A stretch of DNA of 6,708 nt, taken from assembly GCA_027310325.1 (NCBI GenBank), contig DAIDBB010000160.1, positions 1 to 6,708 of the forward strand, written 5' to 3'. The notes beneath the pieces were generated by a model that was given only the letters and a program-made list of their open reading frames with translations, was not told the origin of the DNA and did not search any database. The position numbers and the translations under genes are program-made. Positions 1 through 5,158 of the stretch are shown in pieces. This DNA is from a bacterium (GTDB taxonomy: Bacteria; Desulfobacterota; GWC2-55-46). Each line of letters starts with the position of its first letter. Position 1 is the stretch's first letter.

Positions 1-204
1 GTGGAGAAGGTAAAAAACCGCTTTAACGTCTCCGTCGCGGAGGTCGGGGACAACGATCTCTGGCAACGGGCCGAGCTGGGAGTTTCGGCCGTTGGAAACG
101 ACAGGGCTTTCATAAATTCCATACTCGATAAGGTCATGAACTTTATCGAAAATCTCCATCTGGCCGAGATAGTCGACCACAATATCGAGCTTATAAATTA
201 CTGA
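1..204 (+). CDS. ylxP: YlxP / DUF503 family protein, 3' part only
   Basis: The reading frame is open from the first base and ends at TGA 202-204, giving 67 residues. Family members are roughly 90-100 residues, so about 25-30 N-terminal residues lie outside the window. The GTG at base 1 is therefore probably an internal valine codon rather than the true start. The recognisable family signature is RFNVSVAEVGDNDLWQRAEL, followed by a conserved GNDRAF segment and the C-terminal helix VMNFIENL. DUF503 proteins are small cytoplasmic proteins almost always encoded between infB and rbfA, as seen here. B. subtilis YlxP has been linked to ribosome maturation, but the biochemical role is not firmly established. 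The gene ends 29 bases before rbfA and is probably co-transcribed with it. Family assignment is confident; function is inferred mainly from context. Confidence 0.88.
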   Translation: MEKVKNRFNVSVAEVGDNDLWQRAELGVSAVGNDRAFINSILDKVMNFIENLHLAEIVDHNIELINY

Positions 205-233
205 GCCCTGTGTCGGGCCTTTGGTAAAGACAG

Positions 234-590
234 ATGACATATAAACGCAATGAGAGGGTCGGTGACCTCATAAAGGAAGAGATAGCCTCGATGGTCCTTC
301 ACGGAGAGATAAAGGACCCGAGGATAGGTTTTGTCACTATAACGCACGTTAAGCTCACCCCTGACCTGAAGGACGCGAAGGTGTATTTCAGCCAGATAGG
401 GACGGGCGAGGGAAAGTCAAAAAGCCGGGACGGACTCAATAGCGCGGTCGGTTACATAAGAAGGACGCTTGCGAAACGGTTAAGCCTAAGGCACATACCC
501 GCGATAAGTTTCGTATATGATGATTCTCTCGAGTACTCCGAGCATATAGAAAAGGTCATAAGGGAGATCAAGGAGGGAGAGCAAGGCTAG
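234..590 (+). CDS. rbfA: 30S ribosome-binding factor A (RbfA)
   Basis: This 118-residue protein matches the usual RbfA length (about 115-135). RbfA is a cytoplasmic single KH-like-domain protein that binds the immature 30S subunit and assists late 16S rRNA maturation near helix 1/helix 44. Family features are visible in order: the N-terminal basic helix KRNERVGDLIKEEIA, the DPRIGFVTIT strand, the TPDLKDAKVYFS segment, the helix NSAVGYIRRTLAKRLSLRHIP, and the strand with acidic helix FVYDDSLEYSEHIEKVI. An in-frame TAA at 225-227 sits just upstream, so ATG 234 is the earliest possible ATG start. The Shine-Dalgarno is weak. The gene ends in TAG 588-590, 15 bases before nrnA and in the same frame as it. 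11 of its 12 Ile codons are ATA. Confidence 0.95.
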   Translation: MTYKRNERVGDLIKEEIASMVLHGEIKDPRIGFVTITHVKLTPDLKDAKVYFSQIGTGEGKSKSRDGLNSAVGYIRRTLAKRLSLRHIPAISFVYDDSLEYSEHIEKVIREIKEGEQG

Positions 591-605
591 TCGCCGGCGC
601 ATATC

Positions 606-1601
606 ATGGATAAAAGGTTCGACGAGATAATAAAAGAGATCAAGAAAGGCAGGAAGTTTCTTACTGTCTCGCACGTTAGCCCGGAGGGTGACGCCGTGGG
701 GTCGCTTTTAGGCATAACGCTCGCGCTCCGCTCCCTCGGCAAGGACGTGACCGCGTACCTCGAAGACCCGGTGCCCGGCACCTTTGATTTTCTTCCGGGC
801 GCCGAAACGATTGTCCACAGCCTTGAAGGTGCGGGTCCCTTCGACGCGACCTTCGCGGTGGATTGCGGACAGAAGGAGAGGCTTGGGAGGGGCTTCACGG
901 AACTGAAAGAGCCCGGCACAATAATAAATATCGATCATCACGCCACTAACGACCGTTTTGGCGACGTAAACGTCGTGGAGCCGGACGCAAGCGCGGCCGG
1001 GGAGCTGGTCTACGACCTTGTAAAGGCCGCTTCGATAAAGATCACCCGCGATATCGCGACCAACCTTTATGTCGCCATACATACCGATACAGGATCGTTT
1101 CGTTATTCTTCAGCTACAGCGGACTCCTTCACAAAGGCCGGGGAGCTGGTGAGAGCGGGCGTGAACCCGTGGGACATCTCGAGGCGCGTATACGAGAATT
1201 ACCCGGCACGGAAGTACAGGCTCCTTGGCCTTGTGCTTTCAACCCTTGATATAATAAAAACGAGCGAAGATAAGGACAGCGACATAGCCACCCTTGTCGT
1301 CACCATGGACATGTTCAGAAAAGCCGGCGCCGAAAAGGACCTTGCCGACGGTTTTGTCAACTACGCCAGGGGCATAGAAGGCGTCGGGGTGGGCGTGCTT
1401 TTCAGGGAAATATCCACAAGCGAATACAAGGTCAGCATGAGGTCCAAGGGCGATGTCGACGTCGCGGAGATAGCCATGCATTTCGGCGGCGGCGGGCACC
1501 GTAACGCCGCTGGTTGCGCGCTTAAGGGGAGCCTTGAAGAGGTAAAGGCTCGGGTCATAAGCGCCATCAGGGATAAGATGTTAGCTGCCGAGAAGGTATG
1601 A
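606..1601 (+). CDS. nrnA: Bifunctional oligoribonuclease / pAp phosphatase NrnA (DHH-DHHA1 family)
   Basis: This 331-residue cytoplasmic protein carries the DHH phosphoesterase and DHHA1 domains. NrnA enzymes degrade 2-5 nt nanoRNAs to mononucleotides and dephosphorylate pAp to AMP, using Mn2+. Visible motifs are: motif I SHVSPEGDAVGS (H23, E27, D29); motif II AVDCGQ (D86); motif III DHH at 110-112; motif IV HTDTGSF (H159, D161); and the C-terminal substrate-binding GGGGHRNAAG (294-303) of DHHA1. Position 27 is Glu, where the common metal-binding pattern H-x-x-x-D-x-D has Asp. ATG 606 is the first start after the rbfA stop and has only a weak Shine-Dalgarno, so translation may be coupled to rbfA. 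The end overlaps truB by ATGA. Placement between rbfA and truB is the standard location for this gene. Which activity (nanoRNA or pAp) dominates cannot be told from sequence. Confidence 0.93.
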   Translation: MDKRFDEIIKEIKKGRKFLTVSHVSPEGDAVGSLLGITLALRSLGKDVTAYLEDPVPGTFDFLPGAETIVHSLEGAGPFDATFAVDCGQKERLGRGFTELKEPGTIINIDHHATNDRFGDVNVVEPDASAAGELVYDLVKAASIKITRDIATNLYVAIHTDTGSFRYSSATADSFTKAGELVRAGVNPWDISRRVYENYPARKYRLLGLVLSTLDIIKTSEDKDSDIATLVVTMDMFRKAGAEKDLADGFVNYARGIEGVGVGVLFREISTSEYKVSMRSKGDVDVAEIAMHFGGGGHRNAAGCALKGSLEEVKARVISAIRDKMLAAEKV

Positions 1602-2320
1602 ACGGGATACTGATAGCCGATAAGCCCGCCGGGTTGACTTCGCATGACGTGGTCGCGAGGGTAAAAAAGGCCCTTGGGGCGCGTAAGGTCGGTCACCTCG
1701 GCACCCTGGATCCCATGGCCACAGGAGTTCTTCCGCTCGTCATAAACCAGGCCACTAAATTCGCAAGGTTCCTTGACGGAGGGAAAAAGGAGTATCTCTG
1801 CGCCATGAAGCTCGGCGAAGAGACCGACACCTATGACGCCGAGGGAAGGGTTACGGCCTCGGCAGACCCTTCTTTTTTGACGGATGATGCGATAATAAAG
1901 GCGTTAAAGGGCTTTGCCGGAAAGATAAGGCAGGTACCTCCCATGTATTCCTCGAAGAAAATAAATGGCACTCCGCTCTACAAGATGGCAAGGAAGGGTA
2001 TCGTTATTGAAAGAGAGGCCAGGGAGGTAGAGATTTTCGGCCTGGAAGTTACGGAAATATCCGTCCCTCACGTCAGGTTCATGGTCTCCTGCTCAAAGGG
2101 GACTTACGTTAGGGCGCTCTGTAACGACGCCGGAAGGGTCCTCGGCTGCGGGGCGCATCTCGCTGGACTGAGGAGGACGGGTTGCGGGCCTTTTTCGATA
2201 TATGAGGCTATTGACCCTGCATCACCGGGTGAAGAGCTTGCAAAAACTATCATACCGATAGAAGATGCCATGAAAAGGGCTACTTCCGACTCGGGCGCAC
2301 TGGCCGCTTCCGTTTTTTGA
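1598..2320 (+). CDS. truB: tRNA pseudouridine(55) synthase TruB, short C terminus
   Basis: TruB isomerises U55 in the T-loop of tRNAs to pseudouridine in the cytoplasm. The catalytic motif GTLDPMATGVL is intact, with nucleophile Asp38. Other TruB signatures are the N-terminal GILIADKPAGLTSHDVV, the KKEYLCAMKLGEETDTYDAEG segment (Tyr66), VPPMYSSKK, the KGTYVRALCNDAGRVLGCGAHL block and LRRTGCGPF. The protein has 240 residues, whereas many TruB proteins have about 290-315. It stops shortly after the IIPIEDAM segment, so it lacks most of the usual C-terminal PUA-like/TruB_C portion. The stop follows a run of six T (2313-2318), but neither neighbouring frame gives a long extension. The start codon overlaps the nrnA stop (ATGA, 1598-1601), a classic translational-coupling arrangement. 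The catalytic core looks complete, so the enzyme is probably active. Confidence 0.94.
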   Translation: MNGILIADKPAGLTSHDVVARVKKALGARKVGHLGTLDPMATGVLPLVINQATKFARFLDGGKKEYLCAMKLGEETDTYDAEGRVTASADPSFLTDDAIIKALKGFAGKIRQVPPMYSSKKINGTPLYKMARKGIVIEREAREVEIFGLEVTEISVPHVRFMVSCSKGTYVRALCNDAGRVLGCGAHLAGLRRTGCGPFSIYEAIDPASPGEELAKTIIPIEDAMKRATSDSGALAASVF

Positions 2321-2346
2321 GGGCGGTGGCAAACCGGGGGCCATAT

Positions 2347-2355
2347 TGATATAAT
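2347..2355 (+). promoter_or_regulatory. Extended -10 promoter, probably for rpsO(-pnp)
   Basis: TG-A-TATAAT gives a perfect -10 hexamer (2350-2355) with the extended TGn motif at 2347-2349. The best -35 candidate at 17-base spacing, TGGCAA (2327-2332), is weak, as is common for extended -10 promoters. Transcription would start near 2361-2363, just after truB ends, giving an rpsO leader of about 160 nt. rpsO has its own promoter in many bacteria. This is a sequence match only. Confidence 0.6.
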
Positions 2356-2361
2356 TGAGGA

Positions 2362-2523
2362 TGAAAAAGGGCCTTAGGGAAACCGCTTTTTCCCCTTTCC
2401 TTGCGGCCGTATAGGTGATAAGATTTTGGTTTTCCGCGAGCTTCCAATCTTGGAAGATAATATTTACTTGCATTTTCCGGCTTTTTATACGATATTCGTT
2501 TACCGTGAAAGGAGGTGAAAGAG
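2362..2523 (+). promoter_or_regulatory. Structured rpsO 5' leader (candidate S15 autoregulatory region)
   Basis: This non-coding leader holds several possible RNA pairings. GAAAAAG 2363-2369 can pair with CTTTTTC 2386-2392. That is mutually exclusive with GGGAAA 2377-2382 pairing with TTTCCC 2389-2394. A separate hairpin, CTTCCA 2441-2446 with TGGAAG 2451-2456, has a 4-nt loop. CCTTTC 2394-2399 is complementary to GAAAGG 2507-2512, which overlaps the rpsO Shine-Dalgarno. S15 represses its own translation through structured leaders in several phyla, with different folds in each. I do not recognise a known S15-leader fold here, so the regulatory role is inferred from location and pairing potential. 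Confidence 0.4.
2508..2517 (+). promoter_or_regulatory. Strong Shine-Dalgarno that fixes the rpsO start
   Basis: AAAGGAGGTG is a near-perfect anti-16S complement, with the GGAGG core at 2511-2515 about 8 bases before ATG 2524. A GTG at 2515 is in frame with rpsO but lies inside this ribosome-binding site, so it cannot be the real start. Confidence 0.85.
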
Positions 2524-2790
2524 ATGCTGGCAACGGAGAAAAAACAGGAGATAATCAAGTCCTTCATGACCCACGAAAAAGACACCGGATCACCCGAGGT
2601 TCAGATAGCCATTTTAAGCGAGAGGATCAATAGCTTGAGCTCGCACTTCAAGACCCATAAGTCCGATCACCACTCAAGGAGGGGTCTTCTTAAGATGGTC
2701 GGCAGGCGCAGAAGACTACTCGATTACGTCAGGGGAAAAGACCTGGCCCGCTATAAGAGCCTTATTGAGGGGTTGGGGTTAAGGAGATAG
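2524..2790 (+). CDS. rpsO: 30S ribosomal protein S15
   Basis: S15 is a primary 16S rRNA-binding protein that organises the central domain (platform) of the 30S subunit at the h20/h21/h22 junction. Starting at ATG 2524 the protein has 88 residues, essentially the universal S15 length (88-89). Recognisable blocks are DTGSPEVQIAILSERINSL, the rRNA-contacting HKSDHHSRRGLLKMVGRRR, LLDYVRGKDLARY, and the C-terminal LIEGLGLRR. The start is set by the strong ribosome-binding site at 2508-2517; the in-frame GTG at 2515 is rejected. The gene sits between truB and pnp, the conserved rpsO-pnp pairing. Its 11 Arg codons are 6 AGG, 3 AGA and 2 CGC, which is unusual for a highly expressed gene in many bacteria but fits the rest of this window. 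It ends in TAG 2788-2790. Confidence 0.97.
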   Translation: MLATEKKQEIIKSFMTHEKDTGSPEVQIAILSERINSLSSHFKTHKSDHHSRRGLLKMVGRRRRLLDYVRGKDLARYKSLIEGLGLRR

Positions 2791-2812
2791 CTTTTCTGCC
2801 GGCTGGCGCCCA

Positions 2813-2862
2813 ATTATAACCGGCGGCGGATTTCTTAGTTAAAGTCTGCGGACGGTTATAAT
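2813..2862 (+). repeat. 10-bp perfect inverted repeat between rpsO and pnp, followed by T6
   Basis: ATTATAACCG (2813-2822) and CGGTTATAAT (2853-2862) are exact reverse complements separated by 30 bases. The right arm contains a TATAAT and is followed by GTTTTTTA (T6 at 2864-2869). As RNA it could form a hairpin with a U-run, an atypical intrinsic terminator or attenuator because the stem is AU-rich and the loop long. As DNA it could be an operator across a pnp promoter. An alternative pairing, GCCGG 2798-2802 with CCGGC 2820-2824, would compete with the left arm. Confidence 0.55.
2857..2862 (+). promoter_or_regulatory. Possible pnp promoter -10 hexamer
   Basis: A perfect TATAAT lies 87 bases upstream of the pnp start. 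No good -35 is present: TTAGTT 2835-2840 at 16-base spacing is the best I see, and there is no TG extension. It lies in the right arm of the inverted repeat, so the hexamer could be incidental. In E. coli pnp has its own promoter downstream of rpsO, which makes the position reasonable. Confidence 0.3.
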
Positions 2863-2872
2863 GTTTTTTATG

Positions 2873-2947
2873 GTAAGCAACGCTTACTTCCGTAAAGACG
2901 CCGGACCGGCGCTCTAAAATTAAAAACAGTTAGGAGAAAGTAAGTGT
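2873..2947 (+). promoter_or_regulatory. pnp leader with mutually exclusive RNA pairings at the start codon
   Basis: Hairpin A is GTAAGC 2873-2878 with GCTTAC 2882-2887 (3-nt loop). Its right arm can instead pair downstream: ACGCTTACTT 2880-2889 with AAGTAAGTGT 2938-2947, ten pairs including one G-U. That would enclose the Shine-Dalgarno in a loop and put a stem directly against ATG 2949. Between them is a short GC hairpin, CGCCG 2899-2903 with CGGCG 2907-2911. In E. coli the pnp leader is a stem-loop cut by RNase III and then used by PNPase to limit its own synthesis. A comparable role here is inference from location. Confidence 0.45.
2932..2936 (+). promoter_or_regulatory. pnp Shine-Dalgarno
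   Basis: AGGAG lies 12 bases before ATG 2949 and 15 before ATG 2952. The shorter spacing favours 2949, although both are long. The site lies in the loop of the 2880-2889/2938-2947 pairing. Confidence 0.6.
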
Positions 2948-2948
2948 A

Positions 2949-5051
2949 ATGATGAGGCAATATGAGACTGATTATGCCGGCAGAAAGCTCAAGATAGAAA
3001 TAGGAAAGATGGCGAAGCAGGCCAGCGGGTCCTGTACCTTGAGGTACGGCGACACCGTGGTGCTTGTAACGGTATGCCGGGCTGAAAATCCGTCCATCGG
3101 TTTTGATTTCGTGCCCCTGACGGTAAACTACATGGAGATGACCTACGCCGCGGGAAAGATCCCCGGGGGTTTCTTCAAACGCGAGGGCCGTCCGAGCGAA
3201 AAAGAGGTGCTGACATCGAGGCTTATAGATAGGCCCTTGAGGCCCCTTTTCCCGGAAGGGTACAACAATGAAACACAGGTCATCGCCACAGTCCTTTCCG
3301 TAGACCAGGAAAACGACCCTGAGCTGGTGGCGGCGATAGGGGCGTCAATCGCCTTAAGTATATCCGACATACCTTTCAACGGGCCGATAGCCGCCGTCCG
3401 AATAGGCTCAATAAACGGGGAGCTCATATGCAATCCGACCCTCAAGCAGCAGAAGGAAAGCGACCTCGACCTGGTAGTGGCCGGATCCATCGGTTCGATC
3501 ATCATGGTTGAGGGAGGCGCGCGTTTCCTGTCCGAGGAATATCTTATCCAGGCTCTCACCTTCGCGGAAGAGAGCATGAAAGGCGTCCTGGAACTCCAAA
3601 AAAGGATCATAAGCGAGGCGGGTGTTCCCAAAATGGCGGTCCCGCCCGTTGAGATAGACAGCGCGCTCGAAGATCGCGTGAAGGGGCTCGTATACGATAA
3701 GCTCGCGAGCTCGCTACGTATCCCTACGAAACAGGAGCGCTATTCGTCCATCCGTGCCCTTAAAAAAGGGCTCCTTGAGGCCCTGACTCCGGAGCTCGAG
3801 GGCAGGGAAAAGGATATAGAGTCCGTCTTCAACGACATGAAGTACAGGATCATGAGGGAGACGGTCATAAAGGAAAAGAGGAGGGTCGACGGCAGGGGTC
3901 CCAGGGACATAAGGAACATAACCTGCGAGACCGGCCTCCTTCCCAGGACACACGGCTCGGCCCTTTTTACAAGAGGCGAGACCCAGGCGATGGTCGTCAC
4001 TACGCTTGGGACTTCCGAAGACGAACAGAAGATAGACGCCCTCTCGGGCTGGGAGTACAAGACCTTCATGCTCCATTATAACTTTCCTCCGTTCAGCGTG
4101 GGAGAGGTCAAGATATTGAGGGGTCCCGGTAGGCGCGAGATAGGCCACGGTGCGCTTGCCGAGAGGGCCGTAGCGAAGGTCTTGCCGAAGGAAGGCACGT
4201 TCCCCTATACCATAAGGGTCGTATCCGACATACTCGAGTCGAATGGATCTTCCTCGATGGCGACCGTTTGCGGCGCTTCGCTCTCACTCATGGACGCGGG
4301 CGTGCCGACGGCAGGCCATGTGGCCGGCATTGCCATGGGGCTCATAAAAGAGGGCTCGGAGACGGTCGTTCTATCGGACATTCTCGGCGACGAGGACCAT
4401 CTCGGCGATATGGACTTCAAGGTGGCAGGGACCGGCGACGGCGTTACCGCCCTTCAGATGGACATCAAGATAAGCGGGGTCACTTCGGCCATTTTGAGGG
4501 AGGCCCTCTACCAGGCCAAGGAAGGAAGGCTACACATACTCGATAAGATGAAATCCGCGATTACCGCGCCGAGGGCTGAGCTATCGGTCTATGCCCCGCG
4601 CATAATTACGATATACGTCAAGCAGGAGAAGATAAAGGACGTCATCGGGCCCGGCGGAAAGAACATAAAGGGCATTATCCTTGAGACCGGGGTAAAGATA
4701 GATATAGACGATACCGGAAAGGTCAACATAGCCTCGACGGACTCCGAGGCCGCCCAGAAAGCCATAGCCCTCATAAAGAAGCTCACGCAGGAGGCCGAGA
4801 TCGGCAAGATCTACATGGGCAAGGTCAAGAAGATAATGGACTTCGGCGCCTTCGTCGAGATATTCCCCGGTACTGAAGGCCTTGTTCATATCTCGCAGCT
4901 TGCCGAAGAGAGGGTAAAGAACGTCAGGGACATCCTTAAGGAAGGCGATGAGGTCCCGGTAAAGGTCCTGGACATAGACAAGGACGGTAAAATCAGGCTT
5001 TCAAGAAAAGAGGCCGTGCAAAGCCCCAAGAGCGAATCCGGCGCGAATTAA
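2949..5051 (+). CDS. pnp: Polyribonucleotide nucleotidyltransferase (PNPase)
   Basis: PNPase is a trimeric cytoplasmic 3'-5' phosphorolytic exoribonuclease that releases nucleoside diphosphates; it drives mRNA decay and often joins the RNA degradosome. The protein has 700 residues (E. coli 711) and the complete domain order: RNase PH-1 (about 10-145, with loop FFKREGRPSE at 75-84), an all-alpha linker (about 240-320), RNase PH-2 (about 325-545, opening with RVDGRGPRDIR), KH (about 552-612, GPGG 567-570) and S1 (about 618-690). The catalytic block DILGDEDHLGDMDFK starts at 477; D483, D489 and K491 align with E. coli D486, D492 and K494. Two adjacent ATGs (2949, 2952) exist; 2949 is chosen on spacing to AGGAG. 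The gene lies 158 bases after rpsO behind a structured leader and ends in TAA 5049-5051. No damage is visible. Confidence 0.97.
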   Translation: MMRQYETDYAGRKLKIEIGKMAKQASGSCTLRYGDTVVLVTVCRAENPSIGFDFVPLTVNYMEMTYAAGKIPGGFFKREGRPSEKEVLTSRLIDRPLRPLFPEGYNNETQVIATVLSVDQENDPELVAAIGASIALSISDIPFNGPIAAVRIGSINGELICNPTLKQQKESDLDLVVAGSIGSIIMVEGGARFLSEEYLIQALTFAEESMKGVLELQKRIISEAGVPKMAVPPVEIDSALEDRVKGLVYDKLASSLRIPTKQERYSSIRALKKGLLEALTPELEGREKDIESVFNDMKYRIMRETVIKEKRRVDGRGPRDIRNITCETGLLPRTHGSALFTRGETQAMVVTTLGTSEDEQKIDALSGWEYKTFMLHYNFPPFSVGEVKILRGPGRREIGHGALAERAVAKVLPKEGTFPYTIRVVSDILESNGSSSMATVCGASLSLMDAGVPTAGHVAGIAMGLIKEGSETVVLSDILGDEDHLGDMDFKVAGTGDGVTALQMDIKISGVTSAILREALYQAKEGRLHILDKMKSAITAPRAELSVYAPRIITIYVKQEKIKDVIGPGGKNIKGIILETGVKIDIDDTGKVNIASTDSEAAQKAIALIKKLTQEAEIGKIYMGKVKKIMDFGAFVEIFPGTEGLVHISQLAEERVKNVRDILKEGDEVPVKVLDIDKDGKIRLSRKEAVQSPKSESGAN

Positions 5052-5065
5052 AGAGAAGCTCTTTA
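5049..5065 (+). repeat. Hairpin containing the pnp stop codon
   Basis: TAAAGAG 5049-5055 and CTCTTTA 5059-5065 are perfect reverse complements with a 3-nt loop (AAG). The left arm begins with the pnp TAA stop. It is AU-rich and has no T-run after it, so it is not a convincing terminator alone. It may mark or protect an mRNA 3' end. Confidence 0.45.
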
Positions 5066-5090
5066 CGAAACGCGGCGGGACTTAAATATC

Positions 5091-5116
5091 TACGGCGGCG
5101 ATCCGGTGCCGCCGTA
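5091..5116 (+). terminator. GC-rich hairpin after pnp, possible weak terminator or processing element
   Basis: TACGGCGGC 5091-5099 and GCCGCCGTA 5108-5116 form a perfect 9-bp stem with an 8-nt loop (GATCCGGT). The stem is strong, but what follows is ACTCCTTTACT rather than a U-tract. Efficient intrinsic termination is therefore doubtful; a partial terminator or a barrier to 3' exonucleases fits equally well. It lies 39 bases after the pnp stop and 42 before the peptidase start. Confidence 0.45.
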
Positions 5117-5158
5117 ACTCCTTTACTATCACATCTCGGATAACGGAACTTAAATTAG

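Noticed and set aside
205..229. Short hairpins (GCCC/GGGC and CTTT/AAAG) between ylxP and rbfA
   Set aside because: Only 4-bp stems; expected by chance.
588..590. Recoded UAG
   Set aside because: TAG also ends rpsO exactly at the family C terminus; TGA and TAA are used as normal stops elsewhere in the window.
2313..2355. Frameshift at the T6 run as the cause of the short TruB
   Set aside because: The alternative frames end after about 8-11 further residues and do not resemble the TruB C-terminal domain.
2377..2394. Hairpin GGGAAA/TTTCCC as a truB terminator
   Set aside because: The following bases CCTTTCCTTGCGG are not a U-tract, and the hairpin lies downstream of the rpsO promoter -10, so a leader structure is more likely.
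2515..2523. In-frame GTG upstream of rpsO that would add three residues
   Set aside because: It lies inside the Shine-Dalgarno AAAGGAGGTG; ATG 2524 has ideal spacing and gives the normal S15 length.
2222..2585. Two overlapping - strand open frames across the truB-rpsO gap
   Set aside because: They cross real coding ends and the promoter/leader region and resemble no known protein; chance open frames.
3143..3631. 162-residue open frame on the - strand opposite pnp
   Set aside because: Antisense shadow of the RNase PH-1 region; no recognisable domain or ribosome-binding site.
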